A stretch of 64,000 nt of DNA. Origin: Rhizobium croatiense. Its GTDB lineage: Bacteria; Pseudomonadota; Alphaproteobacteria; Rhizobiales; Rhizobiaceae. Below are positions 1-7,212 of this stretch, in pieces. The DNA lies in the NCBI RefSeq assembly GCF_019793465.1, contig NZ_JAILYJ010000002.1:372001-436000 (forward strand), given 5' to 3'. The number at the start of each line of letters is the position of its first letter. Position 1 is the stretch's first letter. The notes under the pieces were generated by a model that worked only from the letters and a program-made list of their open reading frames with translations, searched no databases and was not told the DNA's origin. A program made the translations under genes and the position numbers.

Positions 1-1
1 C

Positions 2-598
2 ACCGACCATGTCGCCGTGCTGCGCCCGCATGCCTGGCTGATGCTCGGCCACTGCGCCGGCCTGCGCAACAGCCAGCGGCTCGGCGATTATGTGCTTGCC
101 CATGCCTATATGCGCGAGGACCATGTGCTCGACGACGACCTGCCGGTCTGGGTGCCGATCCCGGCACTCGCCGAAGTGCAGGTGGCGCTGGAAGCCGCCG
201 TCGCCGAAATCACCGGCTACGAGGGCTTCGAGCTGAAGCGCATCATGCGCACCGGCACCGTCGGCACGATCGACAACCGCAACTGGGAACTGCGCGACCA
301 GCGCGGACCGGTGAGGCGGCTATCGCAGGCGCGCGCCATCGCGCTCGACATGGAATCGGCAACGATTGCTGCCAACGGGTTCCGCTTCCGCGTGCCTTAC
401 GGCACGCTGCTCTGCGTCTCCGACAAGCCGCTGCACGGCGAATTGAAACTGCCGGGCATGGCGACGGCCTTCTACCGCACGCAGGTCAACCAGCATTTGC
501 AGATCGGCATCCGCGCCGTGCAGAAGCTGGCCGCCATGCCGAAGGAAGCCCTGCATTCGCGCAAGCTGCGCAGTTTCTTCGAGACGGCCTTCCAATAG
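2..598 (+). CDS. amn: AMP nucleosidase, C-terminal part (cut by window start)
   Basis: The frame is open from the first bases of the window, so only the last ~198 residues are present. AMP nucleosidase hydrolyses AMP to adenine and ribose 5-phosphate in the cytoplasm. The stretch ALDMESATIAANGFRFRVPY followed by GTLLCVSDKPLHGE is the conserved nucleoside-phosphorylase-like active-site region of Amn, and the tail with HLQIGIRAVQKL is also typical. The domain matches the C-terminal catalytic half of a family of about 480-500 residues. No internal start is proposed, because the protein clearly continues upstream. Identification rests on motif recognition. Confidence 0.85.
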   Translation, partial: TDHVAVLRPHAWLMLGHCAGLRNSQRLGDYVLAHAYMREDHVLDDDLPVWVPIPALAEVQVALEAAVAEITGYEGFELKRIMRTGTVGTIDNRNWELRDQRGPVRRLSQARAIALDMESATIAANGFRFRVPYGTLLCVSDKPLHGELKLPGMATAFYRTQVNQHLQIGIRAVQKLAAMPKEALHSRKLRSFFETAFQ

Positions 599-601
599 AG
601 T

Positions 602-697
602 ATTTCCGTTTCTTCGAATCACGGAAATCTCTTTGTTTTCAAGCATTCCCGGTAAAGGCGCTTCGCGCTTTGCCCGGCAAAAGCGCCGCGCATTTTT
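602..697 (+). terminator. Two hairpins after amn, possible terminator
   Basis: An 8-bp inverted repeat (602-609 with 621-628) is followed by a second hairpin (GCGCTTT at 665-671 pairing with 680-686) and a short T run at 693-697. The region lies between the amn stop and the convergent small gene, so it could end transcription from either side. The T run is offset from the stem, so the call is tentative. Confidence 0.35.
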
Positions 698-723
698 GCA
701 GGAAATTGCTGTAGGCCGTTTCC

Positions 724-939
724 TCATCTGCCTGCCACGACAGGCGCCGGCTGCTGCGCCACCACCTGCGGTCTGCCGGCAGCGAGGTTCAGCCCTGCTA
801 TCAGCAGGGTGAAGCCGACGACGATGAAAGCGGTGCGCAGCAGAATCTTTAGCCCATCGCCTTCGTCGAACGCCTGGCGACGCTGGTCGTGGCGGCGAGC
901 CCAGATCTGGCTTGCAAGCGCGATTTCAAGAATACTCAT
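724..939 (-). CDS. Small single-pass membrane protein (71 aa)
   Basis: The start is the ATG at 939, preceded by AGGAG seven bases upstream. A longer reading of this frame to 1251 runs across the next gene and has no ribosome-binding site. The protein begins with a short amphipathic stretch (MSILEIALASQIWARR), has a charged segment to about residue 30, one hydrophobic helix at about 33-54, and a short tail rich in Q, P and V. I do not recognise a family. It is transcribed away from the YCII/sigma operon from a region that carries matching ECF-type promoter words on both strands, so it may belong to the same regulon. Confidence 0.6.
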   Translation of the reverse strand: MSILEIALASQIWARRHDQRRQAFDEGDGLKILLRTAFIVVGFTLLIAGLNLAAGRPQVVAQQPAPVVAGR

Positions 940-973
940 TGCCGTTCTCCTCGACAGGTTTCGATGAAGCCTT

Positions 974-1000
974 GTCGAGTGCCGCCTTGTGATTTCGACA
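974..1000 (-). promoter_or_regulatory. Candidate ECF42-type promoter for the 71-aa membrane protein
   Basis: On the minus strand TGTCGA (1000-995) is followed after exactly 17 bases by CGAC (977-974). From memory, ECF42 sigma factors recognise TGTCGA at -35 and CGWC at -10. The spacing equals that of the plus-strand copy at 1032-1058. The start codon at 939 lies about 35 bases downstream of the -10 word. Confidence 0.5.
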
Positions 1001-1031
1001 GCCGGCGGCGACAAAGATTTTTTTCTGCCGC

Positions 1032-1058
1032 TGTCGAAATGTGTGAAGCTCGATCGTC
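1032..1058 (+). promoter_or_regulatory. Candidate ECF42-type promoter for the YCII/sigma operon
   Basis: TGTCGA (1032-1037) and CGTC (1055-1058) are separated by 17 bases and lie 37 bases before the first YCII start. AAGGAGG at about 1079-1085 supplies the ribosome-binding site. This fits the positive autoregulation expected when the last gene of the operon is an ECF42 sigma factor. Confidence 0.55.
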
Positions 1059-1094
1059 CAGAGTCATTGAAACATCCCAAGGAGGCTGTCTGCG

Positions 1095-1454
1095 ATGAAA
1101 TATCTCTGTCAGGTCTGGTTCGACGGCGCGGTGCTCGCCGCGATGACGAAAGAGGAGAAGGCCGAGCTCGGCGCGAATTCCTTGAACTACGACAAGGACC
1201 TTGCCGAAAGCGGCCACATGATCGTCGCCCAGGCGCTGCAGCCGCCGACATCGGCGGTGACCGTGCGGGTGCGTAGCGGTGAGACCTCGGTGACGGACGG
1301 CCCTTTCGCCGAGACGAAGGAGGCGATCGGCGGTTTCATCCTGATCGAGGCCAAGGACCTCAACGAAGCGATCCGCATCGCCGCCGGCATCCCGCTTGCA
1401 AAGCTCGGTGCGATCGAGGTGCGGCCCATTCATTCCTTCGGAAAAGACACGTGA
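1095..1454 (+). CDS. YCII/DGPF-family protein 1
   Basis: This 119-residue cytoplasmic protein belongs to the YCII-related (DGPF) family: it has a ferredoxin-like fold core and the signature TDGPFAETKE near residue 75. No enzymatic activity is established for the family, but such proteins are regularly encoded with ECF42 sigma factors. AAGGAGG precedes the ATG by about 9 bases. It is the first of three tandem paralogues. It starts MKYLCQVWF, almost identical to the second copy, which suggests local duplication. Its gene is followed after 10 bases by the next start. Confidence 0.85.
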   Translation: MKYLCQVWFDGAVLAAMTKEEKAELGANSLNYDKDLAESGHMIVAQALQPPTSAVTVRVRSGETSVTDGPFAETKEAIGGFILIEAKDLNEAIRIAAGIPLAKLGAIEVRPIHSFGKDT

Positions 1455-1464
1455 GGAGACGGCA

Positions 1465-1824
1465 ATGAAATATCTGTGCCAGGTCTGGTTCGAAACCGCG
1501 AAGATCAACGCCATTTCCGCCGACGAAGGCGAAAAGCTGACGAAGGATTCGATCATCAACGATGACCGACTGCGCGACAGCGGCCACCTGCTCGTCGCAT
1601 TGGCGCTGCGCGAGCCGTCGACGGCCGTGACGGTCAGGGTTCGCAGCAACGAAGTGACGGCGACGGACGGCCCTTTCGCCGAGATCAAGGAACATCTCGG
1701 CGGCTTCGTGCTGATCGAGGCCAAGGATATGGCGGAAGCAACGGCGATCGCCGCGACCTTTCCCGTGGCGCGCTATGGCGCGATCGAGGTGCGGCCGGCC
1801 TATTCGATTAAGGAGGAGTGCTGA
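1465..1824 (+). CDS. YCII/DGPF-family protein 2
   Basis: This is a second 119-residue DGPF protein, with TDGPFAEIKE near residue 75 and the same MKYLCQVWF start as its upstream neighbour. The ATG at 1465 is chosen because GAGGAG lies just upstream and the length then matches both paralogues; an upstream in-frame ATG at 1396 would overlap the preceding gene. It sits 10 bases after gene 1 and 3 bases before gene 3, so the three are almost certainly co-transcribed and possibly translationally coupled. Confidence 0.85.
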   Translation: MKYLCQVWFETAKINAISADEGEKLTKDSIINDDRLRDSGHLLVALALREPSTAVTVRVRSNEVTATDGPFAEIKEHLGGFVLIEAKDMAEATAIAATFPVARYGAIEVRPAYSIKEEC

Positions 1825-1827
1825 GCG

Positions 1828-2187
1828 ATGCGCTACATCTGCCTGATCTATAACAGCACCGATACCGACGGCAGGCTGACAGCTGACGAAGGCGTCGACC
1901 TCATCAAAGCGCATTTCGCCTTCGACGAGGAACTGCAACGCGACGGCTTCATGATCCATTCCGATGCGCTCGAAATGCCTGACCAGGCGAGCGTGCTGCG
2001 GGTTCGAAACAATAGGCTCTCCGTTACCGACGGCCCCTATGTCGAAACGAAGGAGCATCTGGCCGGCTTCTACGTCATCGAGGCGCCTGACATGGCAAAG
2101 GCGAAGGAGATCGCCGGGCGAATTCCGTCGGCCCGCTACGGCGCGGTCGAACTGAGACCGGTGCGAACACTCACCCTTCCGAACTGA
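1828..2187 (+). CDS. YCII/DGPF-family protein 3
   Basis: This third 119-residue member is more divergent (it starts MRYICLIYNSTD) and carries TDGPYVETKE, with Tyr in place of Phe in the DGPF motif. Its stop codon touches the start region of the sigma factor gene, indicating tight coupling. The divergence from copies 1 and 2 suggests an older duplication, and it may be the form ancestrally paired with the sigma factor. Confidence 0.85.
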   Translation: MRYICLIYNSTDTDGRLTADEGVDLIKAHFAFDEELQRDGFMIHSDALEMPDQASVLRVRNNRLSVTDGPYVETKEHLAGFYVIEAPDMAKAKEIAGRIPSARYGAVELRPVRTLTLPN

Positions 2188-2188
2188 G

Positions 2189-3439
2189 GTGCTTCCCTTG
2201 GAAAGCGTCATCGAGGAGATCTACCGAAGCCAGTCTCGCCGGGTGCTGGCGACGCTGATCCGATTGCTCGGCGATTTCGACCGTGCGGAGGAAGCGCTGC
2301 ACGATGCCTTTGCAGCGGCCGCACGAACATGGCCGGTCGACGGCGTTCCCGACAACCCCTCCGGCTGGCTTGTGTCGACCGGCCGCTTCAAGGCGATTGA
2401 CGCGATCCGCCGGCGAGCGCGTTTCGATGCCGCGCAGCAGCACATCGAGGACAGCCTCTACAGCGTCGACGAAACGGAGAGGGGCGAGATGGAAGCGATC
2501 GAGGACGACATGCTGCGGCTGATCTTCACCTGCTGCCACCCTGCTATCCCGGCGGACGCGCAGACGGCGATGGCGCTTCGGGAAATCTGCGGACTGACCA
2601 CCGAAGAGATCGCCCATGCCTTCCTCATTCCGGCGCCGACGGTCGCCCAGCGGATCGTGCGCGCCAAAGGCAGGATCCGGACCGCGAACATCCCTTATGA
2701 AGTGCCGGGCCGCGAGGCGCTGCCCGAGCGGCTCGACCGGGTGCTGCATGTCATCTATCTCGTCTTCAACGAAGGCTATTCCGCCTCTTCGGGAGACGCG
2801 GTCGTTCGCGCCGACCTGACCGGAGAGGCCATCCGGCTGGCGCGGCTGCTGCTGGCGCTGCTGCCGCATCCTGATGTTTGCGGACTCCTGGCGCTGATGC
2901 TGCTGCAGGATTCCCGCCGCAGCGCCCGCAGCAGCGAGGAGGAAGCGCTGGTGCTGCTTGCAGATCAGAACCGCTCGCTCTGGGACCGCGCCAAGATCTC
3001 GGAAGGCCTGGCGCTCCTGGCCAAGGCAATGCGGACAGAAGAGATCGGCACCTATACGGTACAGGCAGCGATCGCTGCCGAACATGCGAAGGTGGCGACC
3101 GCCGAGGAAACCGACTGGCCGCGGATTGCCTTCTATTACGACCTGCTTCTGGCAGCCCAGCCCTCACCGGTCGTCGAGCTCAACCGCGCGGTGGCGATTT
3201 CGATGGCCGAGGGGCCGTCAAAGGGGCTGGATCTGATTGAAGCCATTCTGGGACGCCGGGAACTGCAGGCCTATCACCTTGCCCATTCGGCCCGTGCCGA
3301 TTTTCTGCGCCGGCTCGGCCGAAGAGAAGAGGCGATCGCAGCCTACCAGACGGCCTTGTCGCTCTGCCGGCAGGAGCCGGAGCAGGCGTTTCTGCGAAAG
3401 CGGATTTCAGCGCTTGCCGCGGCGCCCGAGCGGCAGTGA
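2189..3439 (+). CDS. ECF sigma factor with C-terminal TPR-like extension (ECF42 type)
   Basis: The 416-residue protein has sigma region 2 at about residues 10-85 (LIRLLGDFDRAEEALHDAF and a GRFKAIDAIRR segment) and region 4 at about 115-170 (LREICGLTTEEIAHAF). About 240 further residues are helical and resemble TPR repeats. Sigma proteins of this size next to DGPF proteins form the ECF42 group, in which the C-terminal extension rather than an anti-sigma factor is thought to control activity. No anti-sigma gene is seen here. The GTG at 2189 overlaps the stop region of YCII 3. A TTG at 2198 is better spaced from GAGG at 2186-2189 and may be the true start. The 3' end overlaps the convergent flippase-like gene by 33 bases. 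Confidence 0.88.
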   Translation: MLPLESVIEEIYRSQSRRVLATLIRLLGDFDRAEEALHDAFAAAARTWPVDGVPDNPSGWLVSTGRFKAIDAIRRRARFDAAQQHIEDSLYSVDETERGEMEAIEDDMLRLIFTCCHPAIPADAQTAMALREICGLTTEEIAHAFLIPAPTVAQRIVRAKGRIRTANIPYEVPGREALPERLDRVLHVIYLVFNEGYSASSGDAVVRADLTGEAIRLARLLLALLPHPDVCGLLALMLLQDSRRSARSSEEEALVLLADQNRSLWDRAKISEGLALLAKAMRTEEIGTYTVQAAIAAEHAKVATAEETDWPRIAFYYDLLLAAQPSPVVELNRAVAISMAEGPSKGLDLIEAILGRRELQAYHLAHSARADFLRRLGRREEAIAAYQTALSLCRQEPEQAFLRKRISALAAAPERQ

Positions 3440-4369
3440 GATCGCCGTGCCCGTCAGCGCCGAGACGATGATTAGCAGATGGGCATTGACGCTCGCCTGC
3501 GCCAGCACGGCGAGCGCCGCCCGCTCGCTCGACGCTCCGAGCGCAATGGCGCCGGCAGTGATGCCGGCCGGATAGGTGCCGACCCCGCCCGGCGCGTGCA
3601 CCGGCAGGACGGAGGAGAGTTCGCCGCCAAGCGCACCGCCGAAGCTGGCCGCCATCGGCACAACGCCCATCAGCCCGAGCGCCCATGTAAGCACGATCAC
3701 CTTCACCAGCCAGTTGACGATGGTCATCGCCCAGGCGCGTGCAAAGGCCGCGGCATCGAGCGGCAAGCCGTTTTCGATCTCAACGACCAATTTCTGCACC
3801 TTTGCAGGCAGAAGCCTGGCGGCGACGCGCAACAGCGGCTTGCGCGCGGCGAAGGCTGCGACCGGCAGCAGCAGGAAGGCCGCCCAAAGCGACCATGCGA
3901 CGAGCGCATCGGGTGCGGCGAGCGCAAAGCCGATGCCGGCAGCCGCCAGCAGAGCGTGCAGGTCGAGCAGCCGCATGACTAGGAGTGCCGAGGTTCCGCG
4001 CGTCAGCGGAACGCCGAATTCAGTGCGCATCAACAGGGGAAAGCTGGTTTCGCCGGTCCGGAAGGGCAGCATGATGTTCAGGAGATTGTGGATCTGCGTG
4101 ACCCGGAAGAGGGTCGCGAACCGTCCCGCGGTCTCCTGCGGAAAATAGTCGTAGATGCGCCAGGTGCGCAGGAAATAGGTGCCCGTCAGAGCCACGAGGG
4201 CGCCGATCACCGGACCTGCCCCGACATCGGCCCATTGGCTGATGATGACGGGCCACCCCCAGAACCACTGCACGAAGAGCGCATAGGCTGCGACAATTAC
4301 GACCGTTAGCGCCGTCATGCGATTGCGCATAAACCAGGACTGCTGGCTTTCAACGATCGAACTCTTCAT
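3407..4369 (-). CDS. Flippase-like integral membrane protein (LPG synthase TM / UPF0104 family)
   Basis: The 320-residue inner-membrane protein has about eight hydrophobic segments and the family's glycine-rich region [11 protein letters not shown] near residue 260, followed by a small-residue helix. The family includes the flippase domain of lysyl-phosphatidylglycerol synthases and relatives proposed to move lipid-linked sugars. The start at 4369 is preferred because the first hydrophobic segment then begins at about residue 20; upstream codons in this frame read as low-complexity arginine-rich sequence. It diverges from the glycosyltransferase genes. Its position beside prenyl-phosphate sugar genes makes it a candidate flippase for that donor (inference), since no ArnE/ArnF-type small transporter is seen nearby. 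Confidence 0.75.
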   Translation of the reverse strand: MKSSIVESQQSWFMRNRMTALTVVIVAAYALFVQWFWGWPVIISQWADVGAGPVIGALVALTGTYFLRTWRIYDYFPQETAGRFATLFRVTQIHNLLNIMLPFRTGETSFPLLMRTEFGVPLTRGTSALLVMRLLDLHALLAAAGIGFALAAPDALVAWSLWAAFLLLPVAAFAARKPLLRVAARLLPAKVQKLVVEIENGLPLDAAAFARAWAMTIVNWLVKVIVLTWALGLMGVVPMAASFGGALGGELSSVLPVHAPGGVGTYPAGITAGAIALGASSERAALAVLAQASVNAHLLIIVSALTGTAISLPLGRRGKR

Positions 4370-4460
4370 GTAGTAGGCATTCCTCGCTTGGCGTCGGCAT
4401 GGGCCTCGGTTCCGTCCCCGGCGTTTTAGGAGAAATGAAGGTTGCGCACAACGGCGGAGT
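4367..4460 (+). repeat. Duplicated leader, copy A: relic of an rgtE-like gene start
   Basis: This segment resembles 6110-6203. Both begin CATGTAGTAGGC and end with a ribosome-binding site followed by TTGCnnACAACGGnnGAG, at nearly the same distance (75 versus 74 bases from the first word to the TTG). In copy B the TTG at 6184 starts the glycosyltransferase. Here the TTG at 4442 opens a frame beginning M-R-T-T-A-E, close to M-Q-T-T-V-E, which stops after about 33 codons. The simplest reading is a leader plus gene-start relic left by loss of a second copy. Confidence 0.55.
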
Positions 4461-4551
4461 TGATGACGGTGACGGCGGGATCGCCTCAAGCCGGCGATCC
4501 GCGCGGCAGACCGACAGATGGCGAGGCCTTGCCGGCTTGACTTGGAGATCG

Positions 4552-6045
4552 ATGTTGGAGCGCATTACCATAAGCATCAAGAGCGCCAGCATTTTTCTGG
4601 CAGTCTATTTCCTGCTGAACATCCTGCTCCGCATCTCATTGCCGCATACGCTCGATCTCGACGAGGCAGAGCAATCATTCTACTCGCAATATCTTCTGGC
4701 CGGCTACGGGCCGCAGCCGCCCTTTTATAACTGGATCCAGTACGCCATCGTCTCGGTGACCGGCATCACGATGTGGGCGCTCTCGGTTCCGAAGAACATC
4801 ATCCTGTTCGGCTGCTATCTTTTCTACGGTCTGGCTGCCCGCGAGGTGCTGAAGAGCCGTTTGCTCCCGCCCATCGCCATGCTGAGCCTGATTACCCTGC
4901 CACAGGTCGGTCTGATGGCGCAGCGCGAGCTCACCCATACCGTTGCCCTGCTGTTTGCGACCTCGCTCTTCCTCTTCGGCTTTTTCCGGACGCTGCGCCA
5001 GCCGACGATCGGCAGTTACCTCGTCATCGGCATCGCCACCGGCATCGGCCTCATCTCCAAGTATAATTTCGCCATCCTGCCTTTTGCCGCCTTCGTCGCC
5101 GTGCTGCCGGACTGGAAGTGGCGCAACCGCCTGTTCGACTGGCGCCTGCTCCCGGCGGCCGTCATCGCCATTCTGATCGTTCTGCCGCATGCGCTCTGGC
5201 TGCCCGATAACCTCGTCAGCGCCTCGGCCCCGACGCTGGAGCGGATGACTGCCGAGCATGAGGCCGCGGCCGGCCTCCCCCGCATCGGACAGGGGCTGTT
5301 GTCCCTCGTCATCGCCGTGCTCGGCTTCACCGCGTTGCCGATCGTTCTCATCGCGGCTGCCTTCCGGCGGGATTTCTTCCGGGCGCTCTCTTCGTCCAGT
5401 CCGATGATCCGGGTGATCGAGCGGATGATGGTTGTCAGCCTGCTCGCCTTCGCCGGCATCGTCGTCTTCGCCGGCGCCAGCGACATCCATGAGCGCTGGC
5501 TCGACCCGTGCCTGCTCGTCCTGCTGATCTATCTGTTCCTGAAACTGGAGACAGCAGGTTTCGATCTCTCCGCCGGCCTTGCACGCTTCCGGCCCGTGGT
5601 GCCGGTTTTCATGATCGTCATCCTGTCGATCCTGTTGCTGCGGATCGTCGCCATTCAATATATCGGCACCTATACGAGAACGAACGTGCCCTTCGCGAAC
5701 TACGTGACCGAACTGACAGCGACCCGCAAACCGGTTCTCATCGTGGCGGGGACCAAGTTCGTGGCGGGCAATATGAAGCTGGAGTTTCCCGACGTTCCCG
5801 TCGTGATCCCGTTCTTTCCCGGCCCAGGGGTTCCGGAATACGCAACGGCGAAGGGGCCGGTGCTGGTTGTCTGGCGCGGCGAAACCGCAAATGATCCAAC
5901 CATCTCTCCCGGCTTCGCCAACGATCTCGTCAGATCGGGTATCCATCTGAAAGAGATAAATACCCTGACGCTGCCCTATCTTTTCGGTGACGGCAAACAT
6001 ACCTTCTCCATTGGCTACTCCTGGGTGGAGGGAGGCGCGAAATAG
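4552..6045 (+). CDS. ArnT/RgtA-B-C-like family 39/83 glycosyltransferase, copy 1
   Basis: The 497-residue inner-membrane enzyme has about 10-12 hydrophobic segments. The first periplasmic loop carries the acidic motif [20 protein letters not shown] near residue 40, where this fold places its catalytic acidic residues. Relatives transfer a sugar from a polyprenyl phosphate to lipid A or LPS core in the periplasm; the Rhizobium relatives RgtA, RgtB and RgtC transfer galacturonic acid to core Kdo and mannose. ATG 4552 is chosen because the MLERI start matches MLERA of the paralogue at 7213 and GGAG lies just upstream; the frame is open further upstream to 4399 through the relic leader. Which Rgt it represents cannot be decided without alignment. 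Confidence 0.8.
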   Translation: MLERITISIKSASIFLAVYFLLNILLRISLPHTLDLDEAEQSFYSQYLLAGYGPQPPFYNWIQYAIVSVTGITMWALSVPKNIILFGCYLFYGLAAREVLKSRLLPPIAMLSLITLPQVGLMAQRELTHTVALLFATSLFLFGFFRTLRQPTIGSYLVIGIATGIGLISKYNFAILPFAAFVAVLPDWKWRNRLFDWRLLPAAVIAILIVLPHALWLPDNLVSASAPTLERMTAEHEAAAGLPRIGQGLLSLVIAVLGFTALPIVLIAAAFRRDFFRALSSSSPMIRVIERMMVVSLLAFAGIVVFAGASDIHERWLDPCLLVLLIYLFLKLETAGFDLSAGLARFRPVVPVFMIVILSILLLRIVAIQYIGTYTRTNVPFANYVTELTATRKPVLIVAGTKFVAGNMKLEFPDVPVVIPFFPGPGVPEYATAKGPVLVVWRGETANDPTISPGFANDLVRSGIHLKEINTLTLPYLFGDGKHTFSIGYSWVEGGAK

Positions 6046-6109
6046 CGCTGCGGCAAGTCGGCCGATTGCGGGGAAACCGGCATTGGCCGCTGGCAACGGA
6101 CGGGCAGTT

Positions 6110-6203
6110 CATGTAGTAGGCTTCCGCAAACGCGGTGGCGGCAGTAAGGACTGCCAGTCCGCCCGGCCTTTTGGAGATGAAAGTTGCAGACAACGGTAGA
6201 GCC
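6110..6203 (+). repeat. Duplicated leader, copy B: functional leader of the rgtE-like gene
   Basis: This is the partner of 4367-4460. It holds CATGTAGTAGGC at 6110-6121, GGAG at 6174-6177 and the TTG start at 6184. On the minus strand both copies read GCCTACTACATGAA; in copy A this is the start of the divergent flippase-like gene. The duplication therefore covers a whole divergent promoter region. Confidence 0.55.
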
Positions 6204-7200
6204 CATTCGCGGCACGAATGATCCGGTACAATCGCTCGAGCTGTCGCTGGTCGTGCCCGTTTTCAACGAAGAGGAAAGCGTCGGCCCGCTGGTCGAACGT
6301 ATCCTTGCAGCGATGTCCCAATATCCTCATCGCTGGGAACTGATCCTCGTCGACGACGGCAGCACGGATGCGACGCTCGTCAACGCCCGCAAATACGTCG
6401 GGCGCGAGGGGCTGGCGTTGAGAATCGTCGAGCTGCAGCGCAATTTCGGCCAGACCGCCGCCATGCAGGCCGGCATCGATACCGCCCAGGGCCGCCTGAT
6501 CGCGACGATGGACGGCGACCTGCAGAATGATCCGAAGGACATTCCTGCGATGGTCTCGGAGCTCGAGCGGCGCGAACTCGACCTCCTGGTCGGCTGGCGC
6601 AAGAACCGCAAGGACGGTCTGTTCCTGCGCAAGATACCCTCCTGGTGCGCCAACTACCTGATCGGCCGCATCACCGGCGTCAAGCTGCACGATTACGGCT
6701 GCAGCCTGAAGATCTACCGTGCCTCGATCATCAAGCAGGTGAAGCTGATGGGCGAGATGCACCGCTTCATCCCGGCCTGGGTGGCCGGCGTCGTGCCGAG
6801 CTCGCGCATCGGCGAGATGGCCGTCACCCACCATGCCCGCGAACACGGCGTTTCGAAATACGGGATTTCGCGCACCTTCCGCGTCATCCTCGACCTGCTG
6901 TCGGTGATGTTCTTCATGCGCTACAAGGCGCGGCCGGGGCATTTCTTCGGCTCGCTGGGTCTCGGTCTCGGCGCCGTCGCGATGCTGATCCTGCTTTACC
7001 TCGGCTTCGACAAGTTCATCATGGGCAATGACATCGGCACGAGGCCGATGCTGATGGTCGGCGTCGTGCTGCTGCTGTCGTCGGTGCAGATGATCACCAC
7101 CGGCATTCTGGCGGAAATGATCGCGCGCACCTATTACCGTGACGACGCCTCTCCGAATTATATCGTGCGGCAGATCTTCGACGATCAAAGCCAAGCCTAA
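6184..7200 (+). CDS. rgtE: ArnC/DPM1-like prenyl-phosphate sugar transferase (RgtE-like)
   Basis: The 338-residue family 2 glycosyltransferase has an N-terminal GT-A domain with SLVVPVFNEEESV, VDDGSTDAT and MDGDLQNDP (the DxD-type metal site at about residues 100-106), and two C-terminal membrane helices at about 245-265 and 278-302. This layout is that of ArnC, dolichyl-phosphate mannose synthases and Rhizobium RgtE, which makes dodecaprenyl-phosphate galacturonic acid on the cytoplasmic face for use by the RgtA-D transferases. TTG 6184 is chosen because GGAG lies 6-7 bases upstream and the frame holds no earlier plausible start. It is followed after 12 bases by an ArnT-like gene. The symbol rests on family and context. 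Confidence 0.7.
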   Translation: MQTTVEPIRGTNDPVQSLELSLVVPVFNEEESVGPLVERILAAMSQYPHRWELILVDDGSTDATLVNARKYVGREGLALRIVELQRNFGQTAAMQAGIDTAQGRLIATMDGDLQNDPKDIPAMVSELERRELDLLVGWRKNRKDGLFLRKIPSWCANYLIGRITGVKLHDYGCSLKIYRASIIKQVKLMGEMHRFIPAWVAGVVPSSRIGEMAVTHHAREHGVSKYGISRTFRVILDLLSVMFFMRYKARPGHFFGSLGLGLGAVAMLILLYLGFDKFIMGNDIGTRPMLMVGVVLLLSSVQMITTGILAEMIARTYYRDDASPNYIVRQIFDDQSQA

Positions 7201-7212
7201 GCCGGCAGCACG

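Noticed and set aside
4399..4551. N-terminal extension of the first ArnT-like protein from 4399 or ATG 4435
   Set aside because: The extension reads through the relic leader and is Gly/Asp/Arg-rich. The paralogue starts at the equivalent of 4552, where GGAG lies just upstream.
6015..6266. Minus-strand ORF across the rgtE leader resembling the flippase start
   Set aside because: Only GCCTACTACATGAA is shared with the flippase gene start; the following sequence is not membrane-like, so it is a trace of the duplicated leader rather than a gene.
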